Assembly (NCBI RefSeq): GCF_016632365.1
Contig: NZ_JAEPBH010000001.1
Location: 124,001-188,000, forward strand
Reading direction: 5' to 3'
Length of the DNA: 64,000 bases
Source: Tenebrionibacter intestinalis
GTDB lineage: Bacteria; Pseudomonadota; Gammaproteobacteria; Enterobacterales; Enterobacteriaceae
Within the stretch, counting starts at the first letter, position 1, and each line of letters starts with the position of its first letter. Position numbers and translations under genes: made by a program. The notes beneath the pieces are model-generated. The model did not search any database, was not told where the DNA came from, and saw only the letters and a list, made by a program, of their open reading frames with translations. Of the stretch, positions 31,681 through 42,940 are shown in pieces.

Positions 31681-32547
31681 TCACCAATACCCGGCTTGCC
31701 CGGAGATGGCTTTGTGCAGCGCAGAGAGATTGGCGCCTCGCGCCACAAAACCCTGCGTCCACTCCGGGGCTTGCTTTAGCACCTGGCGGGCAGCGGATTC
31801 GGTGTCAAATTCAGCAAACACGCAAGCTCCTGTGCCGGTCAGGCGCGACGGCGCGTATTCTAACAGCCAGGAAAGCAGAGCATCAACCTCACGAAAACGT
31901 TTTCTTGCGATAACTTCACAATCATTGCGGAATTCACACTTCATCAACGTTTCAATTGACCGCGCGGGGGTATTGCGTACTAACTCGGGGTCCTGGAAGA
32001 TAAGCGGCGTTGGGATGCTCACCCCAGGGTGCAGCACCAGATACCATTTTTCCGGCGGATTGACCGGCGTCAGGCGTTCGCCCACGCCTTGCGCGAATGC
32101 CGCATGGCCGCGAACGAAGACCGGCACATCGGCGCCCAGCTCCAGCCCTAGCGCAGCCAGGCGTTCGATATCGATACCGCATCCCCAGAGCTGATTTAGC
32201 GCAACGAGCGTCGTTGCCGCATTTGATGAACCGCCGCCCAGCCCGCCGCCCATCGGCAGGCATTTTTCCACCGCAAGATCCGCGCCCGGCGCAGCTTTGC
32301 CCAGCCGCCGCGCTTCGTTTATCAGCAGGCGTGCGGCGCGCATAATCAGGTTTTGCTCATCCGGCACGCCGTCTACCGGCGTTAGCAGGCGAATGCGCCC
32401 GTCGCGGCGCGCAGCGAGAATAACCGTATCCCCGTAATCCAGAAACTGGAATAGCGTTTGCAAATTGTGGTAACCGTCGGGGCGGCGGCCGGTGATGTAT
32501 AAAAAAAGGTTCAGTTTGGCCGGAGAGGGCCAGCGCGTCGCCGTCAT
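31681..32547 (-). CDS. ispE: 4-Diphosphocytidyl-2-C-methyl-D-erythritol kinase
   Basis: IspE phosphorylates CDP-methylerythritol in the MEP isoprenoid pathway. The GHMP-kinase ATP loop is [16 protein letters not shown], with [16 protein letters not shown] at the N-terminus and [11 protein letters not shown] near the C-terminus. It is 288 residues, a few more than the 283 of E. coli. Its ATG overlaps the lolB stop by four bases. Confidence 0.96.
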   Translation of the reverse strand: MTATRWPSPAKLNLFLYITGRRPDGYHNLQTLFQFLDYGDTVILAARRDGRIRLLTPVDGVPDEQNLIMRAARLLINEARRLGKAAPGADLAVEKCLPMGGGLGGGSSNAATTLVALNQLWGCGIDIERLAALGLELGADVPVFVRGHAAFAQGVGERLTPVNPPEKWYLVLHPGVSIPTPLIFQDPELVRNTPARSIETLMKCEFRNDCEVIARKRFREVDALLSWLLEYAPSRLTGTGACVFAEFDTESAARQVLKQAPEWTQGFVARGANLSALHKAISGQAGYW

Positions 32548-33158
32548 TTCACTATCCAGTTATCCATTTTTAGCTTAATGCGCTGTTCGCCGTCGCTCAG
32601 TTCCATATTGACGGGAAACGCCGGCTCTGTGCGGGTGTAGCCGCTATACACCACTTTCCAGGTTTTGCCGCCGCGTTTGTAGCTCAGTTCGCGAAGGCGG
32701 AATTTATCATCCAGCGTGTAGTCGGCGGCATCCCCCGGCAGGCCGAGGATCCACTGACGCAGGCTTTCAAGCGGAATGGGCATCCCGGTCAGGCGTTGCA
32801 GCATTTCCTCGGCGTCCTGCGCCTGATAGCGTTGGCCTTTATTATCAATGAGTTCAGCGCCGCCAGGCCCGGCGGTGAGCGATAGCTCAGTGCTGCCAAG
32901 CGGATTGGTGAGCAGCAGGCGATAGCGATCCTGGCCGGTCTGTTGCCAGAAGAAGCGCGCGTAAACTTTCTGGCTGTCAGAAAGGTAGGCAAAAGCGCCA
33001 CGGGTTTGATACTGGCTTAATTCGTTAACCTGCGTAACGTGTTGTTTCCACTGCGGCGAATCGGGACTTTTACCGGGGCCTTCAGGCGGATGCGTCATAC
33101 AAGCGGCAAGCATCAGGCTTGCCAGCGGCAGCAGTCGAACGGGGCTGAATATCGTCAT
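32544..33158 (-). CDS. lolB: Outer-membrane lipoprotein receptor LolB
   Basis: LolB accepts lipoproteins from LolA and inserts them into the outer membrane. The signal peptide ends in lipobox LMLAAC, with acylation predicted at about Cys20. The mature part contains [40 protein letters not shown] sequence in short form at residues about 52-80, and the conserved end [10 protein letters not shown]. At 204 residues it is close to the 207 of E. coli. It is divergent from hemA and coupled to ispE. Confidence 0.96.
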   Translation of the reverse strand: MTIFSPVRLLPLASLMLAACMTHPPEGPGKSPDSPQWKQHVTQVNELSQYQTRGAFAYLSDSQKVYARFFWQQTGQDRYRLLLTNPLGSTELSLTAGPGGAELIDNKGQRYQAQDAEEMLQRLTGMPIPLESLRQWILGLPGDAADYTLDDKFRLRELSYKRGGKTWKVVYSGYTRTEPAFPVNMELSDGEQRIKLKMDNWIVK

Positions 33159-33420
33159 AGCGCGATAAATCCTTGAGAACCGACAAAGTTGTAGGCGTAA
33201 ATACAGTGTTACGAATATAGAGCATCAGGAATTGAGTGTGTATATAATTATTTTGCCGCCGGGTGTATGACACGGTGCGTCAGGGATGAAGTTCACCATA
33301 ATTTGTAAGTCGGCATGGACAGCTATTGCGGCGTAAAAGGGCGTTCTCTTTTATTGGCAGTGCGCATCCTGTATTATGCGTACAGAAATCCTTATCAAGA
33401 CCGGTATTACTCCCGCACAC

Positions 33421-34677
33421 ATGACTCTGTTAGCTCTGGGAATCAACCACAAAACAGCCCCCGTATCGCTGCGCGAACGCGTGACGTTCTCGCCGGATAC
33501 GCTTGACCGGGCGCTGGACAGCCTGTTGGCGCAGCCGATGGTACAGGGCGGCGTGGTGCTTTCCACCTGTAACCGTACGGAGCTTTATCTGAGCGTGGAG
33601 CAGCAGGAAAACCCGCACGACGCGCTGATTCGCTGGCTATGTGATTACCACAAGCTGGATGAGGCGCAAGTGCGCCATAGCCTCTACTGGCTTCAGGATA
33701 ACGAAGCGGTCAGCCATCTGATGCGTGTTGCCAGCGGTCTGGATTCCATGATCCTGGGCGAACCGCAGATTTTAGGTCAGGTGAAAAAGGCCTTTGCCGA
33801 TTCTTCCCGCGGCCACGTCGGCGCCAGCGAGCTGGAACGCATGTTCCAGAAGTCATTTTCCGTAGCGAAGCGAGTACGTACCGAAACGGATATCGGCGCC
33901 AGCGCTGTCTCCGTAGCTTTTGCCGCCTGCACGCTGGCGCGGCAAATCTTTGAATCGCTCTCTGAGGTGACCGTTTTGCTGGTTGGCGCTGGCGAAACCA
34001 TTGAACTGGCGGCGCGACATCTGCGTGAGCATCAGGTGCGTAAGATGATTATTGCCAACCGTACTCGCGAACGTGGCAGGTTGCTTGCCGCCGAAGTCGG
34101 CGCGGAAGAAATAGGCCTGCCGGATATTGACGCTCGCCTGCCGCAGGCCGATATCATTATTAGCTCCACCGCCAGCCCGCTGCCGATTATTGGCAAAGGC
34201 ATGGTTGAGCGGGCGTTAAAAGCGCGTCGCAACCAGCCGATGCTATTGGTGGATATTGCCGTCCCGCGCGATATTGAGCCGGAAGTGGGCAAGCTTGCCA
34301 ATGCTTATTTGTACGGCGTGGACGATTTGCAGGCTATTATCCAGCACAATATGGCGCAACGCCAGGCGGCGGCCGTGCAGGCGGAGACAATCGTTGCCCA
34401 GGAAACCGGCGAATTTATGGCCTGGCTGCGCGCGCGGAACGCCGCGCAGAGCATTCGCGAGTATCGGGGCAAAGCGGAAGCCGCGCGCGACGAGCTGACG
34501 GCGAAGGCAATGGCCTCGCTGCAACAAGGCGCTGATGCGCAAACCGTACTCCAGGAGCTGGCGTGGAAACTGACCAACCGGCTTATTCACGCACCCACCA
34601 AATCTCTGCAACAGGCTGCCCGTGACGGCAATGATGAACGTCTGCATATTTTGCGCAGCAGCCTCGGGCTGGATTAG
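33421..34677 (+). CDS. hemA: Glutamyl-tRNA reductase
   Basis: HemA reduces glutamyl-tRNA to glutamate-1-semialdehyde, the first committed step of tetrapyrrole synthesis. The catalytic Cys is in [10 protein letters not shown] at about residue 50, and the NADPH domain has [19 protein letters not shown]. The ATG at 33421 gives 418 residues as in E. coli; the frame is open 15 codons earlier but without family similarity. It heads the hemA-prfA-prmC-sirB2-sirB1-kdsA run. The product is relevant to the haem-rich nrf and nar enzymes nearby. Confidence 0.96.
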   Translation: MTLLALGINHKTAPVSLRERVTFSPDTLDRALDSLLAQPMVQGGVVLSTCNRTELYLSVEQQENPHDALIRWLCDYHKLDEAQVRHSLYWLQDNEAVSHLMRVASGLDSMILGEPQILGQVKKAFADSSRGHVGASELERMFQKSFSVAKRVRTETDIGASAVSVAFAACTLARQIFESLSEVTVLLVGAGETIELAARHLREHQVRKMIIANRTRERGRLLAAEVGAEEIGLPDIDARLPQADIIISSTASPLPIIGKGMVERALKARRNQPMLLVDIAVPRDIEPEVGKLANAYLYGVDDLQAIIQHNMAQRQAAAVQAETIVAQETGEFMAWLRARNAAQSIREYRGKAEAARDELTAKAMASLQQGADAQTVLQELAWKLTNRLIHAPTKSLQQAARDGNDERLHILRSSLGLD

Positions 34678-34716
34678 TCCTTCTTAACCCTATTTTTATA
34701 AGGTGAATCCCCCTCC

Positions 34717-35799
34717 ATGAAGCCTTCTATCGTTGTCAAACTGGAAGCCCTGAACGAGCGTCACGAAGAAGTTCAGGCGCTGCTTGGCGAAGCGGACATC
34801 ATCGCCGATCAGGAGCGGTTTCGCGCTCTGTCGCGGGAATATGCGCAGTTGAGCGATGTTTCCCGCTGTTTTTTGCAATGGCAACAGGTACAGCGGGATA
34901 TTGAAACGGCCCGCGAAATGCTTGACGATCCGGAAATGCGCGATATGGCGCAGGATGAACTGGACGCGGCGCATGCGCAGAACGCCACGCTGGAACAGCA
35001 GTTGCAGGTATTGTTGTTGCCGCGCGATCCGGACGATGAGCGCAACGCCTTTCTGGAAGTACGCGCAGGCACCGGGGGCGATGAGGCGGCGCTGTTTGCC
35101 GGCGATCTGTTTCGCATGTACAGCCGCTATGCCGAGGCTAAGCGCTGGCGGGTGGAGATAATGAGCGTCAATGAAGGCGAGCACGGTGGATACAAAGAAG
35201 TTATTGCTAAAATCAGCGGCGACGGCGTTTATGGCCGCCTGAAATTTGAATCCGGCGGTCACCGCGTGCAGCGCGTGCCTGCGACCGAATCCCAGGGCCG
35301 TATCCACACCTCCGCCTGTACTGTGGCGGTTATGCCGGAATTGCCGGAGGCTGAGCTACCGGATATTAACCCGGCGGATTTGCGCATCGATACCTTCCGC
35401 TCATCGGGCGCGGGCGGCCAGCACGTTAATACTACCGATTCGGCTATCCGTATCACTCACCTGCCGACTGGCATTGTGGTGGAGTGCCAGGATGAACGCT
35501 CGCAACACAAAAACAAAGCGAAAGCGTTGGCGGTACTGGGCGCGCGTATTCATGCCGCTGAAGTGGCCCGGCGACAGTTGGAAGAAGCCTCAACGCGGCG
35601 CAACCTGCTTGGCAGCGGCGACCGCTCCGATCGTAACCGCACCTATAATTTCCCTCAGGGCCGCGTGACCGATCACCGCATCAACCTTACGCTATACCGC
35701 CTTGATGAAGTTATGGAAGGCAAACTTGATATGTTAATTGAACCTATTGTGCAGGAATATCAGGCGGATCAACTGGCGGCGTTGGCTGGGCAGGAGTAA
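34717..35799 (+). CDS. prfA: Peptide chain release factor 1
   Basis: RF1 terminates translation at UAA and UAG. The 360-residue protein has the GGQ loop in [14 protein letters not shown], which enters the ribosomal peptidyl transferase centre, and the codon-recognition region around [15 protein letters not shown]. The stop overlaps the prmC start by one base. PrmC methylates the GGQ glutamine, so enzyme and target are coupled. Confidence 0.97.
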   Translation: MKPSIVVKLEALNERHEEVQALLGEADIIADQERFRALSREYAQLSDVSRCFLQWQQVQRDIETAREMLDDPEMRDMAQDELDAAHAQNATLEQQLQVLLLPRDPDDERNAFLEVRAGTGGDEAALFAGDLFRMYSRYAEAKRWRVEIMSVNEGEHGGYKEVIAKISGDGVYGRLKFESGGHRVQRVPATESQGRIHTSACTVAVMPELPEAELPDINPADLRIDTFRSSGAGGQHVNTTDSAIRITHLPTGIVVECQDERSQHKNKAKALAVLGARIHAAEVARRQLEEASTRRNLLGSGDRSDRNRTYNFPQGRVTDHRINLTLYRLDEVMEGKLDMLIEPIVQEYQADQLAALAGQE

Positions 35800-36641
35800 T
35801 GAATTATCAGACGTGGCTAAAGCAGGCTATTGCGCGGCTTTCGCAAGGGGACAGCCCGCGCCGTGACGCGGAGGTCCTGCTTGGCCACATTACAGGGAAA
35901 ACCCGCAGTTTTATTTTTGCTTTTAGCGAGACGCTGTTGACGCCGGACGAGCTGATGCGGCTGGATGCGCTGCTTACGCGTCGCGCCCTCGGCGAGCCGA
36001 TAGCGTATTTAACCGGCGTGCGTGAGTTCTGGTCGCAGCCGTTGTTCGTCTCTCCTGCCACGCTTATCCCGCGTCCGGACACCGAATGCCTGGTTGAACA
36101 GGCGCTTGCGCGCCTGCCTGCCACAGCGTGTCGAATACTTGAACCCGGCACCGGCACGGGGGCCATTGCGCTGGCGCTGGCCCGCGAACGCCCGGATTGT
36201 GACGTTATTGCGCTCGATTTGATCCCCGAAGCGGTTGCACTGGCGCAGCGTAACGCAGATCATCTTGGTTTGCGCAATGTTACGATTGCGCAAAGCAACT
36301 GGTTTGCCGCGCTGGGCGCGCAGCGTTTCGATTTGATCGTTAGCAATCCTCCTTATATTGACGCCGCCGATCCGCATCTGTTTGTAGGCGATGTGCGCTT
36401 TGAGCCGTTAACCGCGCTGGTGGCCGGGGAGCAGGGCCTTGCGGATTTACGGCTGTTGATAGAAGAAGGGCGTAGGTTTTTGCAACCGGGAGGTTGGCTG
36501 CTGCTGGAACATGGCTGGCAGCAGGGCGCTGCCGTGCGCGCGCTGTTTGAGACGGCGGGCTACCGGCATATTGAAACCTGCCGGGATTATGGCGGCAACG
36601 AAAGGCTCACTGCGGGACAATATATAACAATGATGGAGTAA
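35799..36641 (+). CDS. prmC: Release factor glutamine methyltransferase
   Basis: PrmC methylates the glutamine of the GGQ motif in RF1 and RF2 using S-adenosylmethionine. The SAM motif is LEPGTGTGAIALALA and the catalytic motif is VSNPPYID. At 280 residues it is slightly longer than the 277 of E. coli. It starts at the last base of prfA and is followed five bases later by sirB2. Confidence 0.96.
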   Translation: MNYQTWLKQAIARLSQGDSPRRDAEVLLGHITGKTRSFIFAFSETLLTPDELMRLDALLTRRALGEPIAYLTGVREFWSQPLFVSPATLIPRPDTECLVEQALARLPATACRILEPGTGTGAIALALARERPDCDVIALDLIPEAVALAQRNADHLGLRNVTIAQSNWFAALGAQRFDLIVSNPPYIDAADPHLFVGDVRFEPLTALVAGEQGLADLRLLIEEGRRFLQPGGWLLLEHGWQQGAAVRALFETAGYRHIETCRDYGGNERLTAGQYITMME

Positions 36642-36646
36642 GACAT

Positions 36647-37036
36647 ATGGTGACCTATTTTGCGCTTAAGCATCTGCACGTGTTGACGGTTTTGATTTCC
36701 GTCTCACTTTTTATTCTGCGCTACTGGTGGCAGTATCGTGCTTCGTCGATGGCTGATGCGCGCTGGGTGCGTATTGTGCCGCATATTAATGATACCGTCC
36801 TGCTGCTCAGCGGCGTGGCGTTAATGGCCATCACGCGTTTCTGGCCGTTCACGCCGCAAGGCGCGTGGCTGACGGAGAAGCTGTTTGGCGTTATTATTTA
36901 CATCGTACTGGGCTTTATTGCGCTCGGGCGTCGCCCGCGCAGCCGGCAGATTCGTTGGTTTGCGTTCCTGCTGGGGTTGGTGGTGTTGTATATCATCGTC
37001 AAGCTCGCCACCACAAAAATACCGTTATTGGGGTAA
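36647..37036 (+). CDS. sirB2: SirB2-family membrane protein
   Basis: This 129-residue protein has about four hydrophobic segments, starts with YFALKHLHVLTVLISVSLF and ends in a helix before TTKIPLLG. It matches SirB2/YchQ, an inner-membrane protein originally noted as affecting virulence regulator sirC in Salmonella; its function is unknown. It is co-transcribed with prmC and sirB1. Confidence 0.93.
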   Translation: MVTYFALKHLHVLTVLISVSLFILRYWWQYRASSMADARWVRIVPHINDTVLLLSGVALMAITRFWPFTPQGAWLTEKLFGVIIYIVLGFIALGRRPRSRQIRWFAFLLGLVVLYIIVKLATTKIPLLG

Positions 37037-37039
37037 GTC

Positions 37040-37849
37040 ATGGAGTCGTTGGCCAAATTCGATTTTGATCAGGCGCCGCTGTGTGAAGGGATTATTCAGA
37101 TATCACAGCAAATTCGCGAAAATTTTCCTACGCAGCAGGTGCGAGCCCAGCTCGATCAACTGGCTGCGCAGGCTCGCGAAGAAATTTGCCAGGGCCTGCA
37201 TCACGATTTACAGCTAGAGAAACTACTTGAGCTGTTTTACAAAAAATGGGGTTTTCGCGATACAGGCGGTATTTACCGTCTGTCAGACGCGCTGTGGCTT
37301 GATGAAGTCCTGAATAAACGCCAGGGGAGCGCTGTTTCCCTGGGGGCTATTCTGCTGTGGGTGGCCGAAAGCCTGGATATCCCGCTAATGCCGGTTATTT
37401 TTCCAACGCAACTGCTGTTGCGCGCCGACTGGCTGGACGGCGAAATGTGGCTTATCAATCCTTTCAATGGCGAAACGCTGGACGAGCATACGCTGGAGGT
37501 TTGGCTTAAGGGCAATATAGGTCCGGCGGCGCAGCTTTTCGACGAGGACCTTGATGAATCGGACAATATCGATGTTATTCGCAAACTGCTCGATACCCTG
37601 AAATCATCGCTAATGGAGGAGCGGCAGATGGAGCTTGCGCTGCGCACCAGCGAAGCGCTGTTGCAGTTTAACCCGAACGATCCGTATGAAATTCGCGATC
37701 GCGGCCTGATTTATGCTCAACTCGACTGCGGCCACGTAGCGCTAAGCGACCTGACTTATTTCGTCGAGCAATGTCCGGAAGATCCGATAAGCGAAATGAT
37801 TAAAGCGCAGATCAATTCGATTTCGCACAAACAGATTACGCTGCACTAG
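37040..37849 (+). CDS. sirB1: SirB1-family transglutaminase-like/TPR protein
   Basis: The 269-residue protein has a transglutaminase-like N-terminal part (LWLDEVLNKRQGSAVSLGAILLWVAE) and a C-terminal TPR-like part (ALRTSEALLQFNPNDPYEIRDRGLIYAQL). It matches YchA/SirB1, conserved next to kdsA in Enterobacteriaceae. The molecular function is unknown. It is four bases after sirB2 and 44 bases before kdsA. Confidence 0.93.
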   Translation: MESLAKFDFDQAPLCEGIIQISQQIRENFPTQQVRAQLDQLAAQAREEICQGLHHDLQLEKLLELFYKKWGFRDTGGIYRLSDALWLDEVLNKRQGSAVSLGAILLWVAESLDIPLMPVIFPTQLLLRADWLDGEMWLINPFNGETLDEHTLEVWLKGNIGPAAQLFDEDLDESDNIDVIRKLLDTLKSSLMEERQMELALRTSEALLQFNPNDPYEIRDRGLIYAQLDCGHVALSDLTYFVEQCPEDPISEMIKAQINSISHKQITLH

Positions 37850-37884
37850 CAGCCGGGCGCCGCCCGTTCGACTCACACCAATAA

Positions 37885-38748
<864 letters not shown>

Positions 38749-38765
38749 TTGCGCCCGTTACGCTA

Positions 38766-38800
38766 AGCCGGCCCGCGTTTACGCAGGGGCGGCTTTTTTT
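38766..38800 (+). terminator. kdsA terminator
   Basis: A GC-rich stem (AGCCGGCCCGCGT with ACGC and GGGGCGGCT) is followed by a run of eight T's, a typical intrinsic terminator. Confidence 0.9.
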
Positions 38801-38924
38801 TACTAAAAACATACCCGCCACATGGTTAATAGCCTACCTTAAAGCCGCCTTATTACTTCTGTTTTTAAATTTACAGCCCGGGCTACTCCATTAACCGCTA
38901 AGATGTGTCCCTTCAGGCTATAAG

Positions 38925-38954
38925 CGACGCCGCCTTTTGCGTCGGGGGTTTTTT
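38925..38954 (+). terminator. Second terminator-like hairpin upstream of nrf
   Basis: CGACGC and GCGTCG form a stem around an eight-base loop, followed by GGGG and six T's. It is 125 bases after the kdsA terminator, so it may end a short independent transcript. Confidence 0.55.
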
Positions 38955-39180
38955 ACGGTCGGTTATCACCGCGTTTTTACAGAGCGTGAAGACGGGTAAA
39001 CCGCCTGTATCGACAAATTTTTGCGCCTTTTACGTTAAACCATATCCAGGGCGGGCTAACGCGCGCCATACCATCACCTTTGCCGACAGGGCGCTCGCTG
39101 CAACAGATATTTCACCAGTGTGCATCGACGCTGCGGCACGTCACATCTGTAACGCCATATTTCTGTTTACGCCACAAGCT

Positions 39181-39194
39181 TTGATCAAAAACAA
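39181..39194 (+). promoter_or_regulatory. FNR-like site upstream of nrfA
   Basis: TTGATCAAAAACAA fits the FNR consensus TTGAT-N4-ATCAA with one mismatch and is centred about 108 bases before the nrfA start. E. coli nrfA has FNR at -41.5, which here would put the start near 39229. The nearby imperfect palindrome CTACTTCAGGAGTAG (39206-39220) could be a NarL/NarP-like element. Confidence 0.65.
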
Positions 39195-39295
39195 CACATT
39201 AAATGCTACTTCAGGAGTAGAAAGGAGTCGTTGAGCATATTTGTTGTGCAATTTTCATTAGTTAGCCAAAAACTAAAATTCAGGATGAGTAAAAT

Positions 39296-40735
39296 ATGGC
39301 CAGACTATTTTCACTGCCGTGCGTAGTCATTTTATACCTCTGTGCGGCGTTTAACGCGGCGGGCGCTGAGGTGCCCGCCGCGACTCAAAAGGCGGCGCCT
39401 CCGCTTAACGTTGAAGCGCGCAATACCCGTTTTGCCGAACGCCACCCCGATCAGTTCGCTTCATGGCAGGCAACCTCTGAACAGGGAGCGCGTGAAGATG
39501 CGCTGGCAGACGATCCGCGTCTGGTTATTTTGTGGGCCGGTTATGCCTTCTCCAAAGACTATAACAAACCTCGCGGCCATGCTTATGCGCTTACGGACAT
39601 GCGCGAAACGTTGCGCACCGGGGCGCCGCAGGGCAGTGAAGACGGGCCGCAGCCGATGGCGTGCTGGAGCTGTAAAAGTCCGGATGTGGCGCGGGAAATT
39701 GCGCAAAATGGCGAGGATAATTATTTCCACGGTAAATGGGCGCGCGGCGGGCCGCTTATTGTCAACCAGCTTGGCTGCGCAGACTGCCACAATACCGGAT
39801 CGCCTGAATTTGCTCGCGGCGAACCGGCGCTAAGGCTTTCGCGCCCGTACGCTGCCCGCGCCATGGAGGCAATCAATACGCCTTTTGAGCACGCCAGCCG
39901 TTTCGACCAGCAGTCAATGGTTTGCGGTCAGTGTCATGTAGAGTACTACTTTAGCGGCGACAACAAGCAGGTGACCTTTCCCTGGAAAAAGGGGACGGCG
40001 GTGGAAAACATAGAAGCGCTGTACGATGAACTCAGCTTCAGCGACTGGACGCACCAGCTTTCCAGGACGCCCATGCTCAAGGCGCAGCACCCGGAATATG
40101 AAACCTGGAGTAAAGGCATTCATGGGCAGAATAACGTCACCTGTATTGACTGCCATATGCCCAAACTGCAAAACAAGCAGGGTAAGCTCTATACCAGTCA
40201 TAAAATCGGCAACCCCTTTGATAACTTTGAACAAACCTGTGCAACCTGCCATACACAGAGCAAAGACGCGCTTAAAAACGTGGTAGCCGAGCGCAAACGC
40301 GCGATTGAAGAAATTAAGCTGAAGGTGGAAGACCAGCTTGTACACGCGCATTTTGAAGCAAAAGCGGCCTGGGATGCGGGCGCAACGCAGAAAGAAATGG
40401 CGCCGGTTTTACTGAATATTCGCCATGCCCAGTGGCGCTGGGACTTCTCCATAGCCTCTCACGGTATCCATATGCATGCGCCGGAAGTGGCGCTGCGTAT
40501 GCTCGGCACGGCCCTGGATGAAGCCGCTCAGGCAAGGGTGAAGCTGCTGCGTATACTCGCAACCAAAGGCATTACTGCGCCCGTGGCGTTGCCGGATATC
40601 TCCAGCAAAGAAAAGGCCCAGCAGGCCATTGGCCTGAATATCGCGGCTGATGCGAAAGCAAAAGCGGCCTTTATTGAAACGGTTGTGCCGCGGTGGGAGA
40701 AAGAGGCGCAGCGTACCGGATTGTTGGACAAATAA
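39296..40735 (+). CDS. nrfA: Cytochrome c nitrite reductase (ammonia-forming)
   Basis: NrfA reduces nitrite to ammonium in the periplasm with six electrons. A signal peptide ends near residue 23 (AAFNAAGAE). The active-site haem motif is ACWSCKSPD, with Lys instead of His as ligand, and four CxxCH haem motifs follow: CADCH, CGQCH, CIDCH and CATCH. At 479 residues it matches the 478 of E. coli. It heads the nrfABCDEFG operon, preceded by the FNR-like site. Confidence 0.97.
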   Translation: MARLFSLPCVVILYLCAAFNAAGAEVPAATQKAAPPLNVEARNTRFAERHPDQFASWQATSEQGAREDALADDPRLVILWAGYAFSKDYNKPRGHAYALTDMRETLRTGAPQGSEDGPQPMACWSCKSPDVAREIAQNGEDNYFHGKWARGGPLIVNQLGCADCHNTGSPEFARGEPALRLSRPYAARAMEAINTPFEHASRFDQQSMVCGQCHVEYYFSGDNKQVTFPWKKGTAVENIEALYDELSFSDWTHQLSRTPMLKAQHPEYETWSKGIHGQNNVTCIDCHMPKLQNKQGKLYTSHKIGNPFDNFEQTCATCHTQSKDALKNVVAERKRAIEEIKLKVEDQLVHAHFEAKAAWDAGATQKEMAPVLLNIRHAQWRWDFSIASHGIHMHAPEVALRMLGTALDEAAQARVKLLRILATKGITAPVALPDISSKEKAQQAIGLNIAADAKAKAAFIETVVPRWEKEAQRTGLLDK

Positions 40736-40742
40736 CCCCCAA

Positions 40743-40760
40743 CGCCCCGGGAATGGGGCG
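40743..40760 (+). other. Intercistronic hairpin nrfA-nrfB
   Basis: CGCCCC and GGGGCG form a six-base GC stem around GGGAAT, without a T run. It may protect the nrfA message end and so raise nrfA above the downstream genes. Confidence 0.45.
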
Positions 40761-40779
40761 CACCGCGAGTGGAGCCATT

Positions 40780-41343
40780 ATGAGCGTGATTCGTTCGTTT
40801 TTAGCGGCCGGGGGGCTGGCGTGCAGCCTGTGGCTGGCGTTGCCTGCGGCGGCGGCCGCGCCGTCGTCCGAGCCGTCTGATATTGCCGCCGTGGCGTTGC
40901 AGCGCAGCCGCGACAGCGCCTGCCTTGACTGCCATAAACCCCATAAAGACGGGATGCTGGGCCAGCATAATAAGGCGACCAACCCCAATAACGGTCTGCC
41001 GGTAACCTGCACAGACTGCCACGGCAACCCATCGCCAAAGCACCGTGAAGGCGTGCGTGATGTGATGCGTTTTAACCATGCGGATTATAGCGTCGCGGAG
41101 CAAAACGGCGTCTGCTTCGCCTGCCATCAGCCGGAAAAGCTGCAAAAAGCCTTCTGGCCGCACGATGTCCATCTGGCGAAAGTGACCTGCGCCAGTTGCC
41201 ATCGCCTGCATCCTGAACAGGATGCGGTAACCGGCTTTAATGATAAGGCGCGTATCAAACTGTGCGTTGATTGCCACAGCGAGCAGCGCAATAACCCGGC
41301 ATTCAATCCGGCTTCGGTGTGGCCGGATAAGGAGCGACCATGA
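40780..41343 (+). CDS. nrfB: Pentahaem cytochrome NrfB
   Basis: NrfB carries electrons from the NrfCD quinol oxidase to NrfA in the periplasm. The 187-residue protein has a signal peptide ([15 protein letters not shown]) and exactly five haem motifs: CLDCH, CTDCH, CFACH, CASCH and CVDCH. The ATG at 40780 follows GGAGCC; the frame is open to 40693 without family similarity. It overlaps nrfC by four bases. Confidence 0.95.
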   Translation: MSVIRSFLAAGGLACSLWLALPAAAAAPSSEPSDIAAVALQRSRDSACLDCHKPHKDGMLGQHNKATNPNNGLPVTCTDCHGNPSPKHREGVRDVMRFNHADYSVAEQNGVCFACHQPEKLQKAFWPHDVHLAKVTCASCHRLHPEQDAVTGFNDKARIKLCVDCHSEQRNNPAFNPASVWPDKERP

Positions 41344-42011
41344 GCTATTCCCGTCGCCGCTTTCTCGCCGGAGCGGGCGTGCTGGCATTGGCCGGGTTAC
41401 CTGCCTGCGCGGTGCTGGCGCGCAGCGAAAATATCGGCGGGGTTCGTTACGGTATGGTGCATGATGAAACCCGCTGTATCGGCTGCACTGCCTGCGTGGA
41501 CGCCTGTCGCGAGGCGAACCTGGTGGCGGAAGGCGTTTCGCGTCTGTCCATTATCCGCAGCGAACCGGTGGGGGATTTTCCGGATGTGAAATACCGCTTC
41601 TTCCGCCACTCCTGCCAGCACTGCGACCGCGCGCCCTGTGTTGCGGTATGTCCGACCGGGGCATCGTTTCGTGATGCGGCAACCGGCATTATCGATGTGA
41701 ATCCGGATTTGTGCGTGGGTTGCCAGTACTGCATTGTGGCCTGCCCGTGGCGGGTACGTTTTATTCATCCCGTTAGCCGCACGGCGGATAAATGCGACTT
41801 CTGTCGAAAAACCCGCTTAAAAGAGGGGCGTCAGCCCGCCTGCGTAGAGGTCTGTCCAACCAGGGCGCTGACCTTTGGCAATCTCGACGATCCGCAAAGC
41901 GAGGTATCGAAGCTGATTGCCGGCCAAACAACCTACCGCTACAAGCTGGCGCTGGGCACTTTGCCAAAATTGTACCGTGTGCCGTTCCGCTATGGGGAGG
42001 TAAAACAATGA
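41340..42011 (+). CDS. nrfC: Nitrite reductase 4Fe-4S subunit NrfC
   Basis: NrfC is the iron-sulfur partner of NrfD and passes electrons from quinol to NrfB. The N-terminus has a twin-arginine signal ([16 protein letters not shown]). Four cysteine groups follow: [37 protein letters not shown] and CDFCRK with PACVEVCP, enough for four clusters. It has 223 residues, as in E. coli. Confidence 0.95.
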   Translation: MSYSRRRFLAGAGVLALAGLPACAVLARSENIGGVRYGMVHDETRCIGCTACVDACREANLVAEGVSRLSIIRSEPVGDFPDVKYRFFRHSCQHCDRAPCVAVCPTGASFRDAATGIIDVNPDLCVGCQYCIVACPWRVRFIHPVSRTADKCDFCRKTRLKEGRQPACVEVCPTRALTFGNLDDPQSEVSKLIAGQTTYRYKLALGTLPKLYRVPFRYGEVKQ

Positions 42012-42940
42012 CCCAGGCGTTTCATTTTCCTGAGCTGGTGTGGGACTGGCCTATTGCAATCTATCTGTTTCTGATTGGCGTTTCTGCCGGGTTGGTCATG
42101 GTAGCGATTTACCTGCGCCGTAGCCTGCCTGAGGTTGACGTTACCCGCAGTCCGGTCATGTTAACCACCCTGTGGCTGGCGCCTGCGTCGGTAGCGCTGG
42201 GGCTGATTATTCTTATCCTGCATCTGACCCGCCCGCTGGCGTTCTGGAAGCTAATGTTCCACTACAGCTTTACGTCGGTGATGTCGATGGGCGTTATGCT
42301 ATTTCAACTCTATATGCTGGTGCTTGCGCTATGGCTGGCGATGTTGTTTCGTACCGATCTGTTACGGTTGTTGCGCCGCTGGTTGCCGCCGCTGGCGGCT
42401 ATTGCCGCGCTGCTGGATCGCGTTAAACACTGGCAGGCGAGCCTGGAAAACATCATGCTGCTGCTGGCGGCGCTGTTGGGCGCCTATACCGGCTTTTTGC
42501 TTTCGGCGCTGAAGGCGTGCCCCTTGCTGAATAATCCGGTATTGCCGGTGCTGTTTTTATTCTCCGGGCTGTCGTCAGGCATTGCTGTGGCTATGCTGGC
42601 GGCGATGCGCAGTGAAGATAAACGGTTTATGCATCGTCTGCACTGGTTGGAAAAGCCGGTATTAATAATGGAGGTTTTCCTGCTGCTGGCGTTGTTTGTC
42701 GGCATGTTACTGGGAGATGAAGGTAAGCTGCGCGCGCTTCATGCGGCAATGGGCGGCGGTTTCTGGACGCAATGGTTCTGGTGGGGCGTGGTGGGCGTCG
42801 GATTTATCGCGCCGCTATTGCTGCGCGGCTGGTTACGCAGGCCGCGCATACAGTTAATACTTGCCTGTTCCTGTAGCCTGCTGGGCGTACTGATGCTGCG
42901 CTTTTTTATCCTCTATGCGGGGCAGATGACCGTTGCCTGA
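42008..42940 (+). CDS. nrfD: Quinol-oxidising membrane subunit NrfD
   Basis: NrfD is an integral membrane protein of the NrfD/PsrC family that oxidises menaquinol for the Nrf pathway. It has about eight hydrophobic helices and the conserved start FPELVWDWPIAIYLFLIGVSAG. The ATG at 42008 overlaps nrfC by four bases and gives 310 residues, close to the 318 of E. coli. The frame is open to 41792 within nrfC, which is a shadow. Confidence 0.95.
   Translation: MTQAFHFPELVWDWPIAIYLFLIGVSAGLVMVAIYLRRSLPEVDVTRSPVMLTTLWLAPASVALGLIILILHLTRPLAFWKLMFHYSFTSVMSMGVMLFQLYMLVLALWLAMLFRTDLLRLLRRWLPPLAAIAALLDRVKHWQASLENIMLLLAALLGAYTGFLLSALKACPLLNNPVLPVLFLFSGLSSGIAVAMLAAMRSEDKRFMHRLHWLEKPVLIMEVFLLLALFVGMLLGDEGKLRALHAAMGGGFWTQWFWWGVVGVGFIAPLLLRGWLRRPRIQLILACSCSLLGVLMLRFFILYAGQMTVA

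Larger units (their letters stand above)
38801..39295. other. kdsA-nrfA intergenic region
   Basis: This stretch carries the nrf promoter at its right end. In E. coli K-12 the ldr toxin and Rdl antisense RNA repeats lie between kdsA and chaA, but no ldr-like peptide was seen here. A second hairpin with a T run at 38925-38954 is not explained by kdsA. The 109-codon plus-strand frame at 38905 shows no family features. Confidence 0.5.
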
